The notes: a model not told the origin generated them from the sequence alone. A stretch of 9,330 bases of DNA from an uncultured Oscillospiraceae bacterium (GCA_934668605.1 CAKUNY010000074.1:1-9330); one strand, 5' to 3'; positions 1-5,512 are shown, counted from the first letter of the stretch. Numbers and translations: made by a program.

Positions 1-1489
1 CCATATAGATGCACAGGATGATTGCAAACGCCTTGAGGGTCTTTTTCATGACGTCACTTTCGTTGCCGATCTGATCGACCGTAGCGCAGGCGGCGACAGT
101 GTTGTTCGGGCAGATGAGGTTTCCGAGCGACGCGCCCGCGTTCTGACCGGCAAAGATCGTGATGGGGTTCATGGAAAGAGCCTGCGCCGCTTGCAGGTGC
201 ATGTCGGCAAACATGATGTTCGAGCCAAGACCGGTGCCGGTAATGAACGCGCCGCTCGAACCGATCAGAACCGCCGCTGCCGGATAGAACCTGCCGACAA
301 CAGAGGCAATGTCGGAGGCCAGCAGATTCATCATGCCCGTGCTGGGAGACTGCATGATGTAAGCCACAACCAGAAGGCTTCCCATCGTGACCAGAACCGG
401 CGCAACATGGCCGACCGTGCGCTTGCAGACCGCGCCGTAGGTTTTCCGGCTCACGCCGAGCGTCGCCGCGCCGAGCATGCCGCAGACGAGAATCACAAGG
501 TCGACCCAGAAGATGTAGCCGAACGTGCACATGACCGCGAAGCCATTCGGGACGACTGCCGGGAAGCCGTAGCGCACCAGCGGCAGCAGCACCAGCATGT
601 AGATGTACGGAGACATTGCTTTAAAAGAGGAGTATTTGCGCTCGCGCGCTTCTTCCTGGTTGCGGAACTCGTCCGGGGTTTTGACGCCGACGAGCTTCAC
701 GTACGCAACAGAAAGAAGGATCGAGATAAGACCCGTGCCCATCGACGTGACCTCCGCGCCCACGAAGTTGGAGAGCACGAACATCACAAGACAGGTCGAT
801 ACGCCCGCAAAGGTCAGATACGGGAGGATTCCCTTGAAGCCCTTTTTGCCGTAGGCCATCCAGACCATGATGAAGGGGATGACGAGAACGCCGAACATGT
901 GAAATCTTCCGACCATCGCGGAGTTGAGCGCCACGGTCGACACGCCCGCATCCACCAGAGCCGCGCCGCCGTTGATGGTCGTTAAGCCCGCGCCGCCCCA
1001 GGAGGCCGGGGTCGCGTCGCCAAGCAGCGCAATTGCAATGGAGGTCACCGGGTCAAAGCCGAGGGCGACGAGGAACGGAGCCGCAATCGCCGCCGGAGCG
1101 CCCGCGCCTGCCGCGCCCTCGAGGAAAATCGGAAGCATCATGCCGATGATGACGACCTGCACGCGGCGATCGTCGCTGATCTGTGCGATCGTGGACTTCA
1201 CGTCCTCAATCGCGCCCGTCTCGCGCAGAAGATTCAAAATGACAAAGGCGCCGAAGACCATCAGCACGATCTTGAGGCCTTCTTTTAAGCCCTTCCAGAC
1301 CAGCGGGTCATACGCTGCGACGTTTTCCTTGAACGTTGCGCCGGTGACATTGAAATACGTAAAAGCCAGAATCAGCGTCCAGACCAGCGCGACCGGCGCG
1401 ACCTTCTTGGCAGACTGATGGAACGCCAGAATGCCGACCAGCACAACAACAATGGGGCTGAGCGCCATAACAAAATTGATAAATTCCAT
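1..1489 (-). CDS. lctP: LctP-family (L-lactate permease-like) membrane transporter, 3' end cut by window
   Basis: Reading leftward from ATG at 1489, the frame stays open for 496 codons and leaves the window before its stop. The protein is a very hydrophobic polytopic membrane protein. It matches the L-lactate permease family (E. coli LldP/GlcA, B. subtilis LctP) at two conserved places: FLEGAAGAGAP at about residues 122-132 (LldP has FLEGAAGFGAP) and ICPNNTVAACATV at about 459-471, followed by GNESD (LldP has ISPQSIAIACAAV followed by GKESD). Family members are about 530-560 residues, so little of the C-terminus should be missing. Family role: proton-coupled uptake of lactate or glycolate across the cytoplasmic membrane. 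The ribosome site is weak (purine-rich AAAGAGAGA upstream). The gene lies behind a terminator and a leader ORF rich in branched-chain residues, which leaves open that the physiological substrate is another 2-hydroxy or 2-oxo acid. The family call is firm; the substrate is inferred. Confidence 0.9.
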   Translation of the reverse strand, partial: MEFINFVMALSPIVVVLVGILAFHQSAKKVAPVALVWTLILAFTYFNVTGATFKENVAAYDPLVWKGLKEGLKIVLMVFGAFVILNLLRETGAIEDVKSTIAQISDDRRVQVVIIGMMLPIFLEGAAGAGAPAAIAAPFLVALGFDPVTSIAIALLGDATPASWGGAGLTTINGGAALVDAGVSTVALNSAMVGRFHMFGVLVIPFIMVWMAYGKKGFKGILPYLTFAGVSTCLVMFVLSNFVGAEVTSMGTGLISILLSVAYVKLVGVKTPDEFRNQEEARERKYSSFKAMSPYIYMLVLLPLVRYGFPAVVPNGFAVMCTFGYIFWVDLVILVCGMLGAATLGVSRKTYGAVCKRTVGHVAPVLVTMGSLLVVAYIMQSPSTGMMNLLASDIASVVGRFYPAAAVLIGSSGAFITGTGLGSNIMFADMHLQAAQALSMNPITIFAGQNAGASLGNLICPNNTVAACATVDQIGNESDVMKKTLKAFAIILCIYM

Positions 1490-1565
1490 GAGGTAGTCTC
1501 TCTTTCGTTGGGATTTTTTATCTTGCCCGCTCCCGGTTGGCCGGACCCGAAGCGCAAAGATCATG

Positions 1566-1600
1566 AAAAAAGAGGCTCCGCCGAAACCGGCGAAGCCTCT
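1566..1600 (-). terminator. Intrinsic terminator in the permease leader (candidate attenuator)
   Basis: On the minus strand a 30-nt hairpin has a 7-bp outer stem (AGAGGCT/AGCCTCT), one C-A mismatch, a 5-bp inner stem (CGCCG/CGGCG) and a 4-nt loop. It is followed directly by a T-run (A-run at 1566-1570 on the plus strand). It lies about 35 nt after the stop of the leader ORF and about 75 nt before the permease ATG, so it would block read-through into the permease unless it is disrupted. Leader RNA complementary to 1671-1678 (CCGAAACC) can pair with the terminator's loop and inner-stem segment GGTTTCGG (complement of 1581-1588), giving a possible antiterminator. Being a terminator is well supported; being a regulated attenuator is inference. 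Confidence 0.75.
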
Positions 1601-1635
1601 GGTGCTGCATTCGTTTTTTCGCGCGTATCAAACGC

Positions 1636-1848
1636 TCATGCGATCTGCGGCATTGGTTGAAGGTTCGTCAGGTTTCGGGCTTCCGCAAGGGAAAGTCGAA
1701 TGGAAAGAACAGAAATAAGCGCAAAAATGGACGCCAGTACGGCGTCCAGAATAATGATGATGGTATTGTTCTCAGAGCAGACAAAACGGGCGCAGGAGCA
1801 CTGCGCAAAGCGAGCGGTATTCTGCTTGTGCATGGTGAAGCTCTGCAT
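1636..1848 (-). CDS. Candidate leader peptide (70 aa) rich in Ile/Leu/Val
   Basis: The ORF starts with ATG at 1848, preceded by GAGAAAGGG at a spacing of about 9-10 nt, and lies about 25 nt downstream of a predicted transcription start. It encodes MQSFTMHKQN..., then a short Cys-rich stretch (CSCARFVC), then NNTIIIILDAVLASIFALIS with four consecutive Ile codons. About 17 of the last 43 residues are Ile, Leu or Val. It ends about 35 nt before a strong terminator. Promoter, short ORF, terminator and structural gene in this order is the arrangement of amino-acid-responsive attenuators such as ilv leaders. A 7-bp hairpin (1729-1747) directly follows the Ile run. At 70 codons it is longer than typical leader peptides, and the hydrophobic part could instead be a transmembrane segment of a small membrane protein. 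No homologue was recognised. Confidence 0.45.
   Translation of the reverse strand: MQSFTMHKQNTARFAQCSCARFVCSENNTIIIILDAVLASIFALISVLSIRLSLAEARNLTNLQPMPQIA
1729..1747 (-). other. Perfect 7-bp hairpin just after the Ile codon run
   Basis: GGACGCC and GGCGTCC pair perfectly around a 5-nt loop. It begins a few nucleotides downstream of the Ile codons (1751-1762) of the leader ORF, so a ribosome stalled on those codons would cover or melt it. It has no T-run and is not a terminator. A role as a pause or alternative structure in the leader RNA is inference; it also lies inside a possible coding sequence. Confidence 0.4.
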
Positions 1849-1879
1849 CGTTCGTCGCCCTTTCTCTTGAGATGGTGCA

Positions 1880-1908
1880 AGAATACCACCGGCGGTTTCA
1901 TTTTTCAA
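1880..1908 (-). promoter_or_regulatory. SigA-type promoter for leader ORF and permease
   Basis: On the minus strand, TTGAAA (complement of 1903-1908), a 17-bp spacer and TATTCT (complement of 1880-1885) give 5/6 matches to each consensus hexamer at ideal spacing. Transcription would start near 1873, leaving about 25 nt before the leader ATG at 1848 and about 380 nt before the permease ATG. A separate TTGACA further upstream (near 1978) lacks a good partner -10. Confidence 0.6.
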
Positions 1909-2062
1909 GAGAAACTTTCGCGATTGCAAAAAGATTGTGCCATGCGACAAAATTTCGCCGCGCGGGCAAAAAAAGATTGTCAAATCCACAGGTTGATTAT
2001 TTGAAATCCCCGCCAGGTTTCCAGCATTTTCATAAGGCTGCGTCATTTGTTGGACACTTCCG

Positions 2063-2093
2063 GGGCAGCTGCCCAATTTTGGGACAATTGCCC
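2063..2093. repeat. Cluster of short palindromes in intergenic DNA
   Basis: A perfect 12-bp palindrome GGGCAGCTGCCC (2063-2074) overlaps CCCAATTTTGGG (2072-2083), which is followed by the imperfect palindrome GGACAATTGCC (2082-2092). They could be operator sites or the remains of a mobile-element end. No gene of the surrounding 1909-2487 stretch starts immediately beside them, and the nearest possible promoter element is the TATACT at 2129-2134. Function unknown. Confidence 0.35.
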
Positions 2094-2140
2094 GGTCTTT
2101 GCCTGTACCGGTTTCGCGAAAAACCGCCTATACTGAATTT

Positions 2141-2245
2141 ACAAAGCAGACAGAATGTCTGCTCCCCCCATATAACCTCCTCATCATTTCTCTTCCTGAC
2201 GGGAAACCGCGCAGCCGAACCTTTCCTCGACTGCGCGGTTTTCTA
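2141..2245 (+). ncRNA. Possible small RNA with anti-Shine-Dalgarno-like segment
   Basis: A TATACT -10-like hexamer (2129-2134), with no convincing -35, precedes a roughly 105-nt segment. In order it holds a perfect 7-bp hairpin with a GAA loop (GCAGACA/TGTCTGC, 2146-2162), a C6 run, an unpaired pyrimidine-rich stretch containing ACCTCCTC, and a strong 11-bp terminator hairpin with TTTT (2204-2245). ACCUCC mimics the anti-Shine-Dalgarno of 16S rRNA, a feature of some Firmicute regulatory RNAs. There is no plausible coding sequence. The structure is seen directly; transcription and function are inferred. Confidence 0.25.
2203..2243 (+). terminator. Hairpin terminator, possibly bidirectional
   Basis: AAACCGCGCAG (2204-2214) pairs with CTGCGCGGTTT (2231-2241) as an 11-bp stem around a 16-nt loop, followed by TTCT on the plus strand. 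On the minus strand it is followed by a short TTT, so it could also stop leftward transcripts that run through from the acyl-ACP thioesterase gene, which has no nearer terminator of its own. Confidence 0.5.
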
Positions 2246-2310
2246 TCCATATTCCCGAATCCTTCATAGGGGCGGCGTCCGTACGGGATTTCTGAAATTT
2301 TCCGAACGGT

Positions 2311-2418
2311 GCGTAGGGGTCGATGCCCACATCGACCCGGCAGGACGCACCGATTTCACGGAAATCTCCGGCGAATTCGAGAGTGCTCTTGGGGCGATGT
2401 GGGCATCGCCCCCTACGC
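2311..2418 (+). repeat. 108-bp inverted-repeat element, copy 1
   Basis: The ends are inverted copies of each other: it begins GCGTAGGGGTCGATGCCCAC and ends with a near mirror of it (TGGGCATCGCCCCCTACGC). Each end is itself a hairpin: GTCGATG/CATCGAC at the left and GGGGCGATG/CATCGCCCC at the right. A second copy lies at 6232-6340 in the opposite orientation. The two share about 32 identical bp at one end, 29 at the other and an identical core ATCTCCGGCGAATTCGA, with a few scattered differences between. It has no coding capacity and resembles a MITE or REP-like intergenic repeat. No clear target-site duplication is visible. It lies 70 bp after the stop of the thioesterase gene. Confidence 0.85.
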
Positions 2419-2487
2419 AAAATTTAAAGATTATGCGAAATTTGATGATAATACGAAATCGGAAGATTCCGCGAAGGCCGAGGGCGT

Positions 2488-3228
2488 TTAGGGGCGGAAG
2501 CGGACGGCAGCCAGGACGGCGGGCTTGCCGTCTGGCTTTTTGATGGCGATGCGGACGGTATCGCCGTCCTTCTTCTGGTAGACCGAGAGCGTCTCGCCCT
2601 CCAAAGACGGCGAAGCGTAGTGCGCCTCGATGGAGGCAATTCCCCCGCTGGCAATCTGCTTTGCCGGGAAACAGTCGAGCAGTGCGCGGATATACGCGAC
2701 ATTGTTCATGTGCCGGCCGAAGTCGATATCCGTCGGACGGACGGTATAGTTCCGTGCAAAATCGTCCGGCGTAAAATCATCGCGGAATCTCGTGGGCGCG
2801 TCCGTGATCCCTTCTTCACCTGTGAACGGGAAATCGCGCGGAAAGCCCGACTGGCCGAAGGGCACAATTTTCTGCTCCGGCCCTAAAATCGCCCACTGCG
2901 TCCGCCCCAGCGCGATGAGCCGGTCTTCGCATTTGAGGCTGTAGCTCCGGAAGCACCGGATGGATTTTTCATCGCAGCTCTCCGGCCAGGTTTTCGCCGT
3001 AAGCGTCTGCATAAGCTTCGCGCTTCCAAGAAAGTCGACCCGGCTGTGTACCGTCAGCCAGAACTCGCCGCGCTTTGCCATCGCAGCGCCGCCCACACCG
3101 ATGTTCTCCGCGTGCTCGGTCGCGATGGCCTGAAAAATTGTAAATGCCCCGAGCGGCGAGAGTCCTGCCCGCGCGTCGCAGTAGTCCGGCGTGAGCGTAA
3201 ATTCCTTCTCAAAATATCCCTGCTGCAT
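2488..3228 (-). CDS. Acyl-ACP thioesterase (FatA/FatB-type, double hotdog)
   Basis: This 246-residue protein has the architecture of the acyl-ACP thioesterase family (Pfam PF01643): two tandem hotdog domains. The N-terminal domain starts around LTPDYCDARAGLSPLGAF with the helix segment IFQAIATEHAENIG. The C-terminal domain carries DIDFGRHMNNVAYI at about residues 168-181 (H173, N175), matching the catalytic strand-helix segment D-x-N-x-H-x-N-N of plant FatB. The family hydrolyses acyl-ACP and releases free fatty acid in the cytoplasm. The residue two before the His is Gly where plant enzymes have Asn, so the catalytic detail may differ. The start at 3228 is set by AGGAGG 5 nt upstream; an in-frame ATG at 3267 lies before the predicted transcription start. 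It is a single-gene unit with its own promoter, and the direction of its neighbours gives no pathway hint. It most likely tunes membrane fatty acid supply (inference). Confidence 0.88.
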   Translation of the reverse strand: MQQGYFEKEFTLTPDYCDARAGLSPLGAFTIFQAIATEHAENIGVGGAAMAKRGEFWLTVHSRVDFLGSAKLMQTLTAKTWPESCDEKSIRCFRSYSLKCEDRLIALGRTQWAILGPEQKIVPFGQSGFPRDFPFTGEEGITDAPTRFRDDFTPDDFARNYTVRPTDIDFGRHMNNVAYIRALLDCFPAKQIASGGIASIEAHYASPSLEGETLSVYQKKDGDTVRIAIKKPDGKPAVLAAVRFRP

Positions 3229-3257
3229 AGCTGCCTCCTGCTGGTCGTATTTTCTGT

Positions 3258-3286
3258 AGTATAGCACATTTCCGGAAGGATTGTAA
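3258..3286 (-). promoter_or_regulatory. SigA-type promoter of the thioesterase gene
   Basis: On the minus strand, TTACAA (complement of 3281-3286), a 17-bp spacer and TATACT (complement of 3258-3263), with an extended -10 TG (TGCTATACT). Start of transcription near 3251 gives a short leader of about 23 nt ending in AGGAGG before the ATG at 3228. Confidence 0.75.
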
Positions 3287-3304
3287 GCCCGTCTGCATGG
3301 ACGG

Positions 3305-3335
3305 AAAAAGCCCCGCCTCCAAATGGAGACGGGGC
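3305..3335 (-). terminator. Intrinsic terminator of the hsp20 gene
   Basis: On the minus strand an 11-bp stem (GCCCCGTCTCC with GGAGGCGGGGC, including one T-G wobble), loop ATTT, then TTTTT. It lies about 20 nt after the hsp20 stop codon and just upstream of the thioesterase promoter, separating the two units. Confidence 0.9.
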
Positions 3336-3354
3336 TGCACCTGATTTTAGAAGA

Positions 3355-3801
3355 TTATTCGATGGCGATGGCTGTTGTGGACGGGAGCTGCTTCTGCTCC
3401 TGTTTCGGAAGGGCGATCTGCAGGATGCCGTTTTCAAACTTTGCACGCACATCCTCGGGCTTGACGGCGTCACCAACGTAGAAGCTTCTGCTGCACGAGC
3501 CGCTCCAGCGCTCCTGCCGGATGTAACGGCCTTTGTCGTCTTTTTCGTCCTTGTCGAGCGCCTTATCGGCCGAGATCGTCAGATACCCGTCCTTGAGTTC
3601 CAGATTGACGTCTTCCTTCTTAAAGCCCGGAAGGTCAATGTCGAGCTCAAAATTATTTTCCGTCTCGCGGATATCGGTCTTCATCATGTTCTTCGCGTGC
3701 TTGCCGTACAGGGGATTGCGTCCCTGCGGCATGGCCATCATTTCAAACGGATCTGCGAAGAAATCATCAAACAAGCTTTCACCAAAAATGCTGGGCAACA
3801 T
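3355..3801 (-). CDS. hsp20: Hsp20 / alpha-crystallin family small heat-shock protein
   Basis: A 148-residue ATP-independent holdase that binds unfolding cytoplasmic proteins and keeps them refoldable. The N-terminal arm (about 1-40) is short and rich in Phe and Met (FDDFFADPFEMMAM). The alpha-crystallin domain spans about 41-133: it opens with KTDIRETENNFELDIDLPGF and closes with the diagnostic AKFENGILQIALPK (120-133). The C-terminal tail has an I-x-I motif (IAI, 145-147) used in oligomer assembly. Length is typical of bacterial Hsp20. The start at 3801 (MLPSIFGESL) has GGAGGA at 7-nt spacing; an in-frame ATG at 3816 lacks a ribosome site. It is transcribed alone from a promoter overlapped by a CIRCE-like operator with a leader of about 127 nt, and ends at a strong terminator. 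Confidence 0.95.
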   Translation of the reverse strand: MLPSIFGESLFDDFFADPFEMMAMPQGRNPLYGKHAKNMMKTDIRETENNFELDIDLPGFKKEDVNLELKDGYLTISADKALDKDEKDDKGRYIRQERWSGSCSRSFYVGDAVKPEDVRAKFENGILQIALPKQEQKQLPSTTAIAIE

Positions 3802-3934
3802 AAAACATTCCTCCATTCCTTGACTGCCTCCGTGGGGTTTTCAGCCTGCGCGGCGGTTGCTTTCTGCTGCCAGATTGTTATGTACGTTTTTCGTTCTTCG
3901 GGAACTTTCTTTCTCTCTCCCTTGGAACAGCTTC

Positions 3935-3962
3935 AGTATACACCCGATGTTAGCACTGTCAA
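3935..3962 (-). promoter_or_regulatory. SigA promoter of hsp20
   Basis: On the minus strand, a consensus TTGACA (complement of 3957-3962), a 16-bp spacer and TATACT (complement of 3935-3940). The -35 box lies inside the CIRCE-like operator, so a bound repressor would block RNA polymerase. Transcription would start near 3928, giving an untranslated leader of about 127 nt. Confidence 0.82.
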
Positions 3963-3976
3963 TAGGAGAGTGCCAA
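3950..3976 (-). promoter_or_regulatory. CIRCE-like operator (HrcA binding site)
   Basis: TTAGCACTG (3950-3958), 9 bp, GAGTGCCAA (3968-3976). The CIRCE consensus is TTAGCACTC-N9-GAGTGCTAA, so 16 of 18 arm positions match with exact spacing. HrcA represses groE and dnaK operons through CIRCE in Firmicutes. Overlap with the hsp20 -35 box implies heat-inducible derepression of hsp20. The two mismatches could weaken binding. Confidence 0.8.
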
Positions 3977-3984
3977 ATGTTCAT

Positions 3985-4013
3985 ACAAATCGCACAGTTC
4001 GTTCACGATTTGT
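3985..4013. repeat. 8-bp inverted repeat between divergent promoters
   Basis: ACAAATCG (3985-3992) and CGATTTGT (4006-4013) form a perfect inverted repeat with a 13-bp spacer; three GTTCA/GTTCG motifs lie in and around it. It is between the hsp20 promoter and the deacetylase promoter and could bind a regulator. A second small inverted repeat, AGAATC/GATTCT, lies at 4026-4043. No known operator was recognised. Confidence 0.35.
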
Positions 4014-4082
4014 TCACACTCGTCAAGAATCCCTTTCGATTCTCTTAAATTTCCTGAAGATTCGCCAATTTTCTGGTTTTTG

Positions 4083-4091
4083 TGATATGAT
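4083..4091 (+). promoter_or_regulatory. Extended -10 promoter of the deacetylase gene
   Basis: TGATATGAT: an extended -10 TG followed by TATGAT (5/6 to consensus). No good -35 lies at 16-18 bp; TTCGCC is at 19 bp. The AAAGGAG ribosome site (4113-4119) is 8 nt before the ATG at 4128. Confidence 0.55.
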
Positions 4092-4127
4092 GGGTATAGC
4101 GTCCACTGACGCAAAGGAGCGTACCAT

Positions 4128-5393
4128 ATGAAAAAACACAAATTATTCCGTGCCGCGCTGGCGCTGCTTTTACTCTTCGCACTCTGCATTCCCGCGTCTG
4201 CCGCCGGGTTTAGCGGAAAGCTCATCGCCATCACGTTTGACGACGGCCCCGGCGCGTATACCGCCTCGCTTCTCGACGAGCTGGCCGCGCGCGACGTGAA
4301 GGCGACGTTTTTCGTCTCCGGCTACCGCGCGAAGGGCTACCCCGAAACATTAAAGCGCATGGTCGCGGAAGGCCACCAGCTATCCAGCCACACGCAGAAC
4401 CACGAAAACCTCAACACGTTGTCGAGCGCCAAAATTGCCAGCGAGATCAGCCAGACGCAGGAACTCATCACCGCCGCAGGCGGCGATAACCCGGCCTACA
4501 TTCGCCCGCCCTACGGAAACGCGAATCAGACCGTGCGCAAGACGGCCCAGGTTCCGCTCATCAACTGGTCGGTTGACCCGGAGGACTGGAAGTACCATAA
4601 CGCCGACACCGTCTGCCGGAACATTCTGAACGGAAGCTATGACGGCGCAATCATCCTTGTCCATGATATCTATAAAACGAGCGTCGACGGCGCGCTCGCG
4701 GCCATCGATCAGCTGCTCGCGCAGGGCTACGAATTCGTCACCGTCCGGGACCTTCTTCTGCGCCGGGGGATCCGCCCGGAGGCGGGCGTCATGTATTACG
4801 ACGCAAAGAACACCGGCGTGAACCTCGATATTGACGAGGCGGGCAGCGGATACTTTGATGAAAGCAGGCTCGCAGAGCACTGGGCGTATGACGCGCTGGA
4901 ATTCTGCCTGAACCACGGGTACTTATCGTATGAAGAAGACGGCCGCGTCCGGCCGAACAAGCCCATCACGCGGGGCGAATTTGTGACGAGTCTGGCCAAA
5001 TTCTGCGGCGTGGACGAGAGCTATAAATACTACGAGGATACAGGCTACCGCGATATTTCTGCGGACAGCTTCCTCGCCCCCTACGTCAAATGGGCGCGCG
5101 ACGCGGGGCTCATGGACGGCTCGAACGGTTCGTTCCTGCCGGACGACAAGCTCACGCGCGAGCAGATGGCGACCGTCATCGCGCGCTATCTGACAGCGCT
5201 CGGCCTTGCCTCCACGGATGCGGCGCAAACAAACTACAAGGATGCCGCGCGCATTTCCGCGTGGGCAAAAGCCGGCGTCGCGCTTTGCACGCAGGAGGGC
5301 ATTTTGCAGGGTGCAAACGGCGCGTTCCTCCCCAAGGGCAAGCTCACCCGCGCCCAGACGGCGGCGATTTTGTACCGCCTGAGCGAACGATAA
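4128..5393 (+). CDS. Secreted polysaccharide deacetylase (NodB domain) with three SLH repeats
   Basis: A 421-residue exported protein. Residues 1-25 are a Sec signal peptide (KKHK, hydrophobic core, cleavage likely after ASA). The NodB/carbohydrate esterase 4 domain (about 31-210) holds all motifs: TFDDGP (36-41, catalytic and metal Asp), HTQNH (88-92, metal His pair), RPPYG (126-130), DPEDW (150-154) and LVHD (177-180). The family uses a divalent metal to remove N-acetyl groups from GlcNAc or MurNAc in peptidoglycan or other glycans, often raising lysozyme resistance. Three S-layer homology repeats follow (about 247-294, 307-355 and 369-418; TRGEF, TREQM and TRAQT motifs), which tether proteins to the cell-wall polymer. 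The enzyme should therefore act at the cell surface. It has its own promoter and terminator. Exact substrate is unknown. Confidence 0.95.
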   Translation: MKKHKLFRAALALLLLFALCIPASAAGFSGKLIAITFDDGPGAYTASLLDELAARDVKATFFVSGYRAKGYPETLKRMVAEGHQLSSHTQNHENLNTLSSAKIASEISQTQELITAAGGDNPAYIRPPYGNANQTVRKTAQVPLINWSVDPEDWKYHNADTVCRNILNGSYDGAIILVHDIYKTSVDGALAAIDQLLAQGYEFVTVRDLLLRRGIRPEAGVMYYDAKNTGVNLDIDEAGSGYFDESRLAEHWAYDALEFCLNHGYLSYEEDGRVRPNKPITRGEFVTSLAKFCGVDESYKYYEDTGYRDISADSFLAPYVKWARDAGLMDGSNGSFLPDDKLTREQMATVIARYLTALGLASTDAAQTNYKDAARISAWAKAGVALCTQEGILQGANGAFLPKGKLTRAQTAAILYRLSER

Positions 5394-5401
5394 ACGCAAG
5401 C

Positions 5402-5437
5402 TCCCGGATGTGGCTTTCCCATGTCCGGGAATTTTTT
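5402..5437 (+). terminator. Intrinsic terminator of the deacetylase gene
   Basis: TCCCGGATGTGG (5402-5413) pairs with CCATGTCCGGGA (5419-5430) over 12 bp with two G-T wobbles, 5-nt loop CTTTC, then ATTTTTT (5431-5437). It starts 8 nt after the stop codon. Confidence 0.92.
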
Positions 5438-5458
5438 CGCGAAATTTGCCGGTGGGGC

Positions 5459-5487
5459 TTGACAAGGCGCATCGGTTCGAGTACTAT
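5459..5487 (+). promoter_or_regulatory. SigA promoter of the tetR gene
   Basis: Consensus TTGACA (5459-5464), a 17-bp spacer and TACTAT (5482-5487). Start of transcription near 5494 lies inside the operator palindromes and leaves about 29 nt before the ATG. Confidence 0.82.
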
Positions 5488-5512
5488 AACACCGTTATAT
5501 AACACTGTTATA
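5485..5512 (+). promoter_or_regulatory. Two overlapping palindromic operators for the TetR-type repressor
   Basis: TATAACACCGTTATA (5485-5499) and TATAACACTGTTATA (5498-5512) are near-identical 15-bp palindromes with 6-bp arms that overlap by 2 bp (centre spacing 13 bp). They cover the end of the -10 box, the transcription start and the DNA up to the ribosome site AGGAGG (5512-5517). Position and symmetry fit cooperative binding of two TetR-family dimers and negative autoregulation. No further copy was seen ahead of the ABC genes. Confidence 0.78.

Noticed and set aside
191..985. Long rightward open frame opposite the permease gene
   Set aside because: It is the exact antisense frame of the permease; its product is Arg/His/Asp-rich with no domain, while the minus-strand product matches a known family.
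1978..2000. TTGACA on the minus strand as a -35 for the permease leader
   Set aside because: No acceptable -10 hexamer lies 16-18 bp downstream; the promoter at 1880-1908 is better.
1872..2543. Rightward open frame of 223 codons through the intergenic region
   Set aside because: No ribosome site or family resemblance; it runs through the palindromes, the terminator hairpin and the repeat and into the antisense of the thioesterase gene.
3229..3267. Upstream in-frame ATG for the thioesterase (extra 13 residues)
   Set aside because: It overlaps the -10 box of the predicted promoter and has no ribosome site, whereas ATG 3228 has AGGAGG at 5 nt.
3802..3816. Upstream in-frame ATG for hsp20 (extra 5 residues)
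   Set aside because: No ribosome site at proper spacing; the GGAGGA serving ATG 3801 lies inside this extension.
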